Origin: Cyclostephanos tholiformis
Taxonomy: Eukaryota > Bacillariophyta > Thalassiosirophyceae > Thalassiosirales > Thalassiosiraceae
Assembly (NCBI GenBank): GCA_036939975.1
Contig: JALLPB010000220.1
Location: 1-19,792, forward strand
Reading direction: 5' to 3'
DNA length: 19,792 nt
The notes under the pieces were generated by a model that saw only the letters and a list, made by a program, of their open reading frames with translations, had not been told where the DNA came from and did no database searches. Below, piece after piece: positions 9,593-17,129 of the stretch. Position 1 is the stretch's first letter; each line of letters opens with the position of its first letter. The position numbers were made by a program, and so were the translations under genes.

Positions 9593-9885
9593 GTAGGAAG
9601 CCTTGTAGACATGTACTAGTTCCTTTTTCTGCTGTCTTTGCTCGAGGAGTGAGGAGAGCTACAAAAAACCATGGAAAACTCCTGTCGCCCCCCTTCTGCC
9701 CATCAATCTTGCTCTTGCCATGAGCAGCAGCCCCCCCCACCTCCCCCCCCAATGTTCAGCATCTAATCTAATGTCCTGTCCTGTCAGAACTGCCATCTTT
9801 GCCCATTGCACCACAGACCATGGGGGGAAGGCCATAAACCTACCCCCATCTGGCACCGCTCAGACTTGACAATCCTCCGCTGCCA
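9593..9885 (+). repeat. Left shell of transposon B
   Basis: Counterpart of 6862-7175 in A, diverged by many substitutions and small indels in the C tracts. The homology ends at about CCGCTGCC (9878-9885), where B's own interior begins. The following open stretch (9885-10223, plus) starts with an ATG in good position but has no family resemblance that I can name. Confidence 0.75.
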
Positions 9886-10249
9886 TGGCTGATTCCAGTG
9901 CTCCTATTCCCAGCCACAACTTAAAGTCCGTGCCTCAAAAAATCGAGAACAAAAGTGCCGCCATCCATGCTTCCGTCAAAACAGTGGCCCTTGCTTGCTT
10001 GATGACGATGACAGTTCCAAATACTCCTTCTTTGGAGAAGTGCCCACACAGTCAAGGAAGCAGGGGGAGGGACATGATGGTGATGATCATGACAATTCAC
10101 GGATTGAAAAATAACAATCAAATAACAAAGAGGAGAAACGATCTAGGAGGAGGGGCTGGCAACTATCATTGGGTGGTCATAGGAGCAGTGGTTGTAGGAG
10201 TAGAAAAAGAAAGAGGGGGGTAAATGCACACAGCTGTGGCAAGAACAAT

Positions 10250-11281
10250 GACATCAAAGTTGAAGATCACCTTTGGCTCCGTCCACATGTTGCCATCATT
10301 CCTACCACCACGGAAGTAATTGAACAACACGGCGATGGCACAGGGAGATGCGTCCTGCACAGCCAAGGCTAATTTAGCCTTTGTGTGGTTCTTCCCATCC
10401 TTGCCCTTCTCAGACATGGCAAGTCAGACCCTCCCGTGAATGGACGCCACCAGTATGGTGATTCTGAGGGAGATACAATCTTCCCTTGTGAAAAGGATTG
10501 GGATGTCAGTGTCCCACCCATCCCAATCATCATTGTCCTTGCTGTCGATTCCATACTTCACCAGCGTGGCCTTGAGATCCATTGCCAATTTGACCTTCGT
10601 TGATATGGATCCATATGTTATGAAGCAAGTGGGCTCCTTGCTCTCCGGGGCAAATTTGCTGGCCTGTGCATGCGATTTGTCCAATGTTGATTTCAATATA
10701 CTCAGCAGGTCCGATGACATGTGACACACCAATGACACTATGCTCACATTACCATAAGGGAAATACAACTCCATATTCGGCCACTGTGACTGTGGTTTCG
10801 ACATGCACATACAGTACGTTTGACCTCAATTGACAACCCAATTCCTGAAAATTATGAATTTTGGCACTGCCCCAAGTGGAATGTTGTAGGGCATGCTAAA
10901 TAAGGAAGAAGGCCCACTTGGGGCATGGTTAGGCGATGATTATTGGCCGAATATGTTTGGTCAAAGGCTTGTGATTTTTGAAAATCCTTAAGATAAAAAT
11001 CACATTTCTCTCAAAACCCCACACCCAAATTGAGGGAGCTTATTTCTTGGCCCCTGACCATGGGGTAGACAGTGGTGATAGTTATCCCACAGTTCACTCA
11101 ATGATGTGTGGGATAAGCTAAAAATGAAATCGATTGGCTGGGCAGAAGCTGAGAAATAAGCTCACTCAATTTGGGGGTGGTCAATTGAGGTCAAATGTAC
11201 TGTAGCGGTGATCTCGATACCCTCCCTCATGGCCCCAACCAATACCACCATGGGCACAAAGGGCTCAAAATGGCATACCAT
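10250..11281 (-). pseudogene. Unidentified captured gene fragment, split by a MITE
   Basis: Reading the minus strand, FEPFVPMVVLVGAMREGIEI (from about 11270) runs into the MITE at 11202. After the MITE (10811 downward) the same frame continues MCMSKPQSQWPNMELYF, then GNVSIVSLVCHMSSDLL, KFAPESKEPTCFITYGS, and NDDWDGWDTDIPILFTRE, to a TAG at 10424. Beyond it the frame stays open (KGKDGKNHTKAKLALAVQDA) to about 10250. With the MITE and one TA removed, the junction codons give ITAMCMSK without a break. I do not recognise the family; the acidic WDGWDTDIP phrase could be a search key. An acceptor-like ACAG precedes the ATG at 11281. Confidence 0.5.
10812..11202. mobile_element. 391-bp Tc1/mariner-type MITE
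   Basis: Terminal inverted repeats of 23 bp (10812-10834 and 11180-11202) begin CAGTACGTTTGACCTCAATT and match with one difference, an ACG-to-ACA change. TA flanks both sides (10810-10811, 11203-11204), the target duplication of Tc1/mariner elements. Inside lie a second inverted pair of 23 bp (11025-11047 and 11152-11174, one mismatch) and a central 10-bp perfect hairpin (11082-11091 and 11107-11116, TTATCCCACA, 15-nt loop). There is no coding capacity. It is nested in transposon B's cargo, so it is younger than the capture. Confidence 0.85.
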
Positions 11282-11509
11282 TGTCTGTTGATTGTTGATT
11301 TTTGTTTATTGTTTATTTGTGGGCTGTCGTCATCATTGTTCATCATGTCTCCCTCCTGGGAGCATCCTCCCACCCTACCCAAGCCTACCATGGACTATGT
11401 CGATATCATCATTTTACTGATATCATCGTATCCCCCCCCCTCTCACATCATCGTAGACGTTGACATTGCTGTCACCATCATTTGTCATGACCATCATGTC
11501 TGTCACAGA

Positions 11510-11690
11510 ATCAGCACCCCATGGCGGCGGTGACAGTAAAGGGGAAGCGATGCCAGTGGGGGAGATGGTCGATGGGGTTGGGAGGGTGCGTTAGGTTGAA
11601 GGGCGTCACCTCCGGGTGATAGGTGATGGCAGGGGAGGGCATCAAAGGCGGCGGTGGCGGCGGCGGCTGCTATGGTGTATTTTTATTGAT
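11510..11690 (+). repeat. Right shell of transposon B
   Basis: Counterpart of 9230-9415 in A, ending in the conserved CTATGGTGTATTTTTATTGA. It carries an expanded GGC run (about 11645-11670) not seen at the same length in A. The stretch 11282-11509 before it shows no assignable gene. Confidence 0.75.
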
Positions 11691-11837
11691 GGCCAGGTAA
11701 TTCCTAACCCTTAGCTAACCCTTAGCTAAACCTTAACTAACCCTTAGCTAACCCTTAACTAACCCTTAGCTAACCCTTAACTAACCCTTAGCTAACCCTT
11801 AGGTAGCGGCCCATTTCAATTGATTTAAAGGCGGTTG
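11691..11837 (-). repeat. Transposon B right terminal inverted repeat
   Basis: Nine consecutive 11-bp units (alternating CCCTTAGCTAA and CCCTTAACTAA) follow GGCCAGGTAATTC and precede the outer TTTCAATTGATTTAAAGG and CGGTTG. It is the longest terminus of the four, and the unit number clearly varies between termini. Confidence 0.85.
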
Positions 11838-12150
11838 TATGGGTATGGTAGTATCTGCTCCATAGGTTGTCAAACTAGTGAACAAGTAGTAGGTATCAAA
11901 ATATTTAATCAAGTATCGGTGCTTCGGTAACCAATTCATAGAGAAATATAAATTCGATATTAGATACCATAAATTCGAATTTATTGGCTAATGCAACCAT
12001 GTAATATCGAATATACAATTCACAAAATGACCAAATAACCCCTAAATTCGAAAAAAAACAAGGTTAAAGTATGTTAGACCAGATCTTGATGTATGCCCAG
12101 GCATGCCTTGGCATGCCTCCCAAATCGACGGATCGCGCTGTGACATTCCA
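11838..12150. other. AT-rich border between transposon block and gene island
   Basis: No gene. The stretch 11890-12060 is AT-rich and repeats variants of AAATTCGATATTA / AAATTCGAATTTAT / TAATATCGAATATA, partly palindromic. Base composition then changes sharply to CpG-rich near 12110. Confidence 0.5.
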
Positions 12151-12162
12151 GTTCGCTCGGAT

Positions 12163-12928
12163 ATGTCCATAGTCTGCATTCTGCGAGGTCTGACAGTCAT
12201 GCTTGGCCTGGTCGCTCGAGCACGCACCCGTGCCTTTTGTGGAGACGATCAAGGCCACAGCGCTGGCGTTCACGGTTGTATTCGCCCGGCTCATTCTACA
12301 GGAGCGTACCCCCCCTTCGTCATGCTATCGCTCTTGCCGTCGTCGGGGGCCTCGTGATGTGCAGCGCTTCCGAATTGCGTCCCGACGTCGTTGGATTTGT
12401 CGCGGCCGTCATGAATAACTGTGCCGTTTGCGTGCAGAATGTCCTGTCGATGAGGATGCTGACGCACATTGCCCCGACGACGCTGCAGTTCCATGCGAGC
12501 ACGACAACCATAGGTTCTTCCTGCGTGACGTCGCGAGCCTGATGATGAGACGGCAGTCCCATCAAGCCTACGACTGGGGCGGTGGAGACGCCATCGTGCC
12601 GATGCTCGACGCGACCGAGGACGACGGATTTGCGTATGATGCGTCGTCGTGATCGCCGTCGCATCACCATCGCGAGATGTCCACGACGAGGCTTCTCGTA
12701 ATAGACGCCATGTTCTACCACCTTCAATCGGCCTCGGCCTACCGCGCTATGGGATGTATGAACCCGGAGAGTCAGAATGGCGCCAATACTTTGAAGAGGG
12801 CGTTGTTGGTTTGGGCATCTGTTCTCAATTTGGGAAAACCGGTCACGAACAGCGGGATAGCGGGCATAATCATGGTCATTGTCGGTGTGTTCTTGTGCAA
12901 TTACGTCCGACGGATACATCAATCATGA
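12163..12928 (+). pseudogene. SLC35/triose-phosphate-translocator family transporter, frameshifted
   Basis: The TPT/SLC35 family are multi-pass antiporters of nucleotide sugars or phosphorylated sugars in plastid or Golgi/ER membranes. Recognisable segments appear in order but in changing frames: LRGLTVMLGLVA (12181-12216), SLEHAPVPFVETIKATALAF and TVVFARLILQERTP (12212-12312), PPFVMLSLLP (about 12310-12339), VVGGLVMCSASELRPDVVG and FVAAVMNNCAVCVQNVLS up to TTLQFHAS (12340-12507), and finally LLVIDAMFYHLQSASAYRAM, SQNGANTLKRALLVWASV and SGIAGIIMVIVGVFL to the stop at 12926-12928. Breaks lie near 12214, in the C7 run at 12309-12315, near 12339, and between 12507 and 12653. The N-terminal third is absent. 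CpG is abundant, unlike the transposon relics. The minus-strand ORF at 12320-12922 is its shadow. If the indels are assembly errors, a live gene is possible. Confidence 0.8.
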
Positions 12929-13416
12929 TGATTTTTTGATTATGAGCTCATCCCGCTCGGGTAGATCGAATGCACCAAGGATTAGAATTGACGGCGCAGC
13001 CAGGCAGAGTGTTGGCAGATGATCCAGCAGCCAGGGTGGCGAGTCTAATAGAGGCGAAACAGGATGAGCGAGGCCAAACCTCTGGATTCAGACTACGTTT
13101 CGGACATTTTCGATATAAAATATTTCGCTGGATCGGGAAAACAGAGTGTGAGCTCATGCGACTTGTGAATAGAATAGATAATTCTTCGGCGCGGAATGTG
13201 GAGTTCCTACGCCCAGCAGCATCGATTTGCACCATCACTTTCTTCCGACAAATCAACCGAAAACTTAAGCAAAAAAATCGTTGTTCTATTTTAATCGGGA
13301 AAGGGAAGCGTGTCTTGATGATAATAGAGATCCACGAACAAGCATTTTCTGGTGGATGGATTTTCCCATCGACAGAAAAGGGGATAAGAAGGTCAAATCT
13401 ACGTTCCCCAAGTAAG
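12929..13416. other. Convergent intergenic stretch, open on both strands
   Basis: This lies between the 3' ends of the transporter relic and the MORN gene. A 156-codon plus ORF (12970-13440) and a 186-codon minus ORF (12948-13508) overlap each other and the MORN 3' end. Neither shows a domain that I recognise, and at least one must be chance. CpG is common, as in the neighbouring genes. No gene is called. Confidence 0.35.
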
Positions 13417-14034
13417 CTAACCAAGAAAATCTGTGCTTGACCACCCATATTTGCCGCCGATTTTGTTACCCTGATTCCATTCTCCTTCGAACACATCCCC
13501 ATCGGCAAATTTCAACACGCCCTTGCCGTGCTTCTTTCCATCTTTCCACTCGCCTTCGTGTTTTGCATCGGAGGACCGTAGCACCCCCCATCCATGTGGC
13601 TGACCGTCTCGGAGTTCCCCCTCGTACACATCGCCGTTTGCATACTCGATCTTACCTTTCTTTGCCTCCCATATGAAAAATAGGCTCGTCCAAGGTTGTT
13701 CTTCCACTTTCATCACCACCACCAATGGTTCCTTGTTCGCTGGTTTGTCCCTCTTCTTCGAAGCCTTGGTGCCTCGGCCCCTTTTCCAACAGGAGCAGAA
13801 GCCAAAGAGCAACAAGGTCAAGGCCGTGATAGTTCCGACGGCTATTCCGATTATCTCCTTTTGGTTGTCAGAGAGCTTATCAGCTCTGTCGTAGAGCTTA
13901 TCTACAAAGGTTGTTGTATTTTTTGGTCCGTTTGCCAACTGCGAGACGTAATCACCTGCGCTGGAAGTTTCGTTCCCGAACGACTTGGGGACCAAGAATG
14001 TGCCGTCTTTGGTGGTATTTGTTGCCTCGCTCAT
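13417..14034 (-). CDS. Single-pass membrane protein with C-terminal MORN repeats
   Basis: An intact ORF of 205 residues starting ATG (MSEATNTTKDG). Residues 1-60 are polar with three N-glycosylation sequons (N6, N21, N39). Residues 61-82 form one hydrophobic segment (IIGIAVGTITALTLLLFGFC), followed by a strongly basic stretch (84-97, WKRGRGTKASKKRDK), so the C terminus is probably cytosolic. Residues 127-195 hold three MORN repeats: YANGDVYEGELRDGQPHGWG, the DAKHEGEWKDGKKHGKG repeat, and FADGDVFEGEWNQGNKIGG. MORN repeats are membrane-lipid or protein-binding beta-hairpins, often found in chains; three is a short chain, so the protein may continue in an unseen exon, or end as drawn at FLG-stop. 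It lies tail-to-tail with the transporter relic. CpG-rich and undamaged, it is the best candidate for a live gene in the window. The specific role is unknown. Confidence 0.8.
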   Translation of the reverse strand: MSEATNTTKDGTFLVPKSFGNETSSAGDYVSQLANGPKNTTTFVDKLYDRADKLSDNQKEIIGIAVGTITALTLLLFGFCSCWKRGRGTKASKKRDKPANKEPLVVVMKVEEQPWTSLFFIWEAKKGKIEYANGDVYEGELRDGQPHGWGVLRSSDAKHEGEWKDGKKHGKGVLKFADGDVFEGEWNQGNKIGGKYGWSSTDFLG

Positions 14035-14156
14035 CGGGAAAGGTCAAAGGTTGGGGAGGGTTTCACTAAAGATACGAACAAATGCGATCTAATCTACAAT
14101 GGGTCTTGCTTCTTGTTTATTTCTCTGAGCAAAACGTGTTCAGAGTAACGGCCAGC

Positions 14157-14192
14157 GTGAAGGAAGACTAAAAAGGTAGGATAGATACCGGT
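14157..14192 (+). repeat. Composite direct repeat, copy 1
   Basis: GTGAAGGAAGACTAAAAAGG followed by T, a short variable spacer, then AGATACCGGT. The second copy is at 14851-14890; the 21-bp core is exact and the spacer differs by a few bases. Confidence 0.8.
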
Positions 14193-14850
14193 GCTTACCT
14201 CTGCTGACACTCAGAATTCCGTCCTAATATCGTCAAAGCCTTTAACACGCAAGCCAACTTCTAAATCTTCTTTCAATCCTTGCACTTCAAACTTACAATA
14301 AGACCATTATACGGGTCCACCTCTATGACATCCCGGCCCTCTTCAGTTGAGTGGTGGTTAGTTGTTAGGGTATCTGGATAATGTTAACGATCTCCGGGTA
14401 AGCAACGCATAGGTGAACATAGCTGGCGCTGTTGTCGATAGAGAAGTGACGAAAAGAAAAGCTGTGCCTACGCCACTGTGATCGATGAGCATCCACGTCT
14501 ACCAGAAACAATCTTCACAAAAAGACTATTGATCTACAAACAAATGGGTTTGGTGACCTCTATTCGATTGGAGGAAGACATTTTGAGACCAATTGAATTA
14601 CTGACCACTTAGTCACTCGTGTGAGTTTTACAGAGATATTTGGATTCATCTCTATTGATAATCTTCAGTGGTTTGGATGTTAACTAGAGTTATTCACATC
14701 ATTTCATTTTTTTTTTACAGTTCGGAGACCAGATTCCTGTAAGCATTTGGAGAAAATCCATTTGAAATGGCTACCATTGGTTGATTGATTGACCCTGACA
14801 CTCATTTCGACATGATAATACTCCCTTTCAAAGATGAAAAACAACTTCAG

Positions 14851-14890
14851 GTGAAGGAAGACTAAAAAGGTGGGTGATTTAGATACCGGT
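14851..14890 (+). repeat. Composite direct repeat, copy 2
   Basis: Same orientation as 14157-14192, with starts 694 bp apart: 21 bp identical, a spacer 4 bp longer, then the same 10-bp AGATACCGGT block. Two conserved blocks around a variable spacer could be a bipartite binding site or paired ends of an old insertion. Confidence 0.8.
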
Positions 14891-15119
14891 ACGTCTCTTG
14901 ACAACCTACGTGCGAATCTGTTCATGGAAGAACTGTGGAAGGGATACACGAGACCGGGTATCCATTCTCGGTCAAACCGGATCGTAACGTGTACCTCACT
15001 CACATTTGTCCCGGGCGGTTTTCTGCGTAACATAAAACAACAAAGGGAAGAGAGATTTTCCACGCATGTAGATGGATGAAAACGAAAGTAACCTCTTCTC
15101 TCTCTCTAGAGAGTAACTA

Positions 15120-17089
15120 CTAAAACGATGAAAACAGTTCCTCAACTGTGAATGCCTTCCTTTTCTTTGCAACGCCCTCTTTGAATTTGATCCATTGAAA
15201 TGGGGAGGCCATGCCTTGTTTGGCATTGTCCATAACAAAAATATGTGTCCCCTGTGCAATAAATTCATTCTGTCTCCTGATCTTATTATAGCTTTCACAT
15301 TCGATGAACTCTGGCTGTTGAAAATTATGCTGACCAGTAGTAGCACTCAATTCGAGGAGACAATTACGATTACATTAAATGAACTCTGACTGCTGAAAAT
15401 TATGCTGACCAGTAGCACTCAATTCGATCTGTCTCTTGCTTTGATTCTTGCATTTATGTTTGATGAATTCACTGACCAATAGCACTCAATTCGATCTGTC
15501 TCTTGCTTCAATTCTCGCATTCACATTCAATGAACTCCAGCTGTTGAAAATTATGCTGACTAGTAGCACTCAATTACGGTTACATTCAATGAAGTCCGGC
15601 TGTTGCCAAGGATGCTGACCAATTGCACTCAATTCGATCTGGCTCTTGCTTTGATTCTCGCATTCATGTTTGATGAACTCCGGCTGTCGAAAGTTATGCT
15701 GACCAGTAGCACTCAATCCAAGGAGACAATTATGATTACATTCAATGAACTCTGGCTGTTGCCAAGGATGCTGATCAGTAGCACTCAATCCAAGGAGTTG
15801 ATTACAATCTCATTCAATGAACTCCAGCTGTTGCCAAGGATGCTGATCAGTAGCACTCAATCCAAGGAGATGATTATGATTGCGTTTGATGAACTCCAGC
15901 TGTTGCCAAGGATGCTGACCACTAGCACTCAATTCAAGGAGACAATCACTGTTCCTTTTGTTCTTTTTCCATGCAGCAAGTTTCATCAGCTTGAATGACT
16001 GCATTCTCCCGGCAGCATTGATAATATTAGCAGATTCTTGGCATGAATCAGAATTGCCAAAGAACAAACAAATTAATGTATCAATATTATCCCAAACTTA
16101 GGATTCAGTACACCCTCCGGGTGTCAGTAGGTGATGTACTTCTTTTTGTCATTGGTTGCAGAGAAGAACTTCCCATCACTATTGGCTAGGTATAGGTTGA
16201 AATAGGCCTCACCACCAAATAGGGAGATAACTTGGTTCTATATTGCAATGGAACAAAGCTGAACCTTGTCTGTCACATTGAATATGATGACCAAAAAATG
16301 GAAACACGCATCCATTATTTCATGGACGTCATCATTGCTGAAGATATTGGCCTGTGATCCATTGTATGGGAATGCATAATGGAGCAAAGTTCAGCTTCAT
16401 GCATCATTTATCGTAATCATGCTTTCCAAACAATTGGCAAACAAGCTGCCAATGAGTCCATCGTAGATCTCCATTTGATCAAGTTGCAGTAGTGGGATGT
16501 AGATCATACTTACTGAATTAGATAACTCAATTGGCATATAATGCATGAGAAGGGTAAGAATCATTTTGTCATCAAGATTCCATCAATCCACCCAGGGAAG
16601 ACACAGTGGAACTAATCGCATTGATACATCAACCATCTGTTTCCCATGAAAGACAGGGATGAAGTTAAGCCACGACTTCCAGATGCACACCAGAACAGGG
16701 TGGTATTTCCCATCTTTGTCCCAATCTCATGGAACCACTTGAGTTATCATACAGTCATCATCATTGCTATCCTTGTTGTTCTCATTTTCTTTGAGGACTT
16801 TGGCTTCATGGTTGCTCTTGTTGCCATTGCTGCCCTTTACTCGAAAGACATTATCACTACCATCATCTCTATTTTCCTTGAAGGTCATTGATTCCCCCCC
16901 ATACTGCTCAGACATCATTGCTAACCCCCCATACTGCTCAAATTTTGGGACTAATTCATATTGGACCCTCTTTGCCTCACTCTCTTTCATGAGTTTGTCC
17001 GTGGGGGTGACAACTGATCTTTTCTTTCCACTGCGAGTGTTCATTGTTTCAATTTTTGAGGGAGGGTATGGTGCAAGCAAGGATTCCAT
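15120..17089 (-). pseudogene. Long decayed ORF with C-terminal 24-residue repeats, unidentified
   Basis: Reading from an ATG at 17089: MESLLAPYPPSKIETMNTR, a charged N-terminal part (KKRSVVTPTDKLMKESEAKR), then an ordered region with KYHPVLVCIWKSWLNFIPVF, DVSMRLVPLCLPWVD, MILTLLMHYMPIELSNSVSM, LIGSLFANCLESMITI, IMDACFHFLVIIFNVTDKVQ and ISLFGGEAYFNLYLANSDG. All are in one frame down to about 16085 despite stops at 16727, 16583, 16397, 16391, 16238 and 16124. One frameshift near 16085 joins NIDTLICLFFGNSDSCQESA and KLMKLAAWKKNKRN. Then come 24-residue repeats (consensus LSATGQHPWQQPEFIECNHN plus LLG), with further stops, and a tail QGTHIFVMDNAKQGMASPFQ to a stop at 15120. I do not recognise the family. 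Joining the two parts is inference; it could be two adjacent relics. Confidence 0.5.
15300..15950. repeat. 72-bp tandem repeat array (nine copies)
   Basis: The landmark TAGCACTCAAT, or a close variant, recurs at 15341, 15413, 15480, 15564, 15623, 15707, 15779, 15851 and 15923. Spacing is 72 bp in the best-kept part and totals about eight periods overall. Because 72 is a multiple of three, the minus strand stays in frame and gives a 24-residue protein repeat. The copies differ at many positions and some carry stops. Confidence 0.85.
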
Positions 17090-17129
17090 CTCAAAGCATG
17101 GAAGAGGGACCGGATGCCAGACCAAGCAA

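Larger units (their letters stand above)
9514..11837. mobile_element. DNA transposon B, sibling of A with different cargo
   Basis: A 2.32-kb element sharing with A both terminal inverted repeats and both subterminal shells, in the same orientation. Its left end abuts A's right end with only one TA (9512-9513) between them; TA also follows its right end (11838-11839). Its interior differs completely from A's and contains an unidentified minus-strand gene fragment split by a MITE. No transposase is recognisable, so it is non-autonomous. Together with A it defines a family with a constant shell (roughly 390 bp left, 330 bp right) and exchangeable contents. Confidence 0.8.
14035..15119. other. 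Region upstream of the MORN gene, no assigned gene
   Basis: It contains the 5' flank of the MORN gene; no promoter motif could be named. A 119-codon minus ORF (14704-15063; VSEVHVTIRFDREWIPGLVY) looks protein-like with normal CpG but has no family match that I know. Two copies of a composite repeat lie here (see separate entry). A CT-rich run occurs near 15095-15110. Confidence 0.4.

Noticed and set aside
6846..9752. Possible protein encoded in the transposon left shells (AAAHGKSK on the minus strand in both A and B)
   Set aside because: The peptides agree for only about eight residues and then fall out of frame relative to each other through indels, so nucleotide homology explains the match better than a conserved protein.
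11701..11810. Telomere-like repeat (CCCTTAGCTAA resembles CCCTAA)
   Set aside because: The period is 11, not 6 or 7, the core is CCCTTA rather than CCCTAA, and the arrays sit inside transposon terminal repeats.
12320..12922. 200-codon minus-strand ORF
   Set aside because: It is the complement of the transporter relic, whose family motifs are on the plus strand; open only because the sequence is GC-rich.
12948..13508. Two overlapping ORFs of 156 (plus) and 186 (minus) codons
   Set aside because: They overlap each other and the MORN gene end, lack domains, and cannot both be real; noted only as intergenic.
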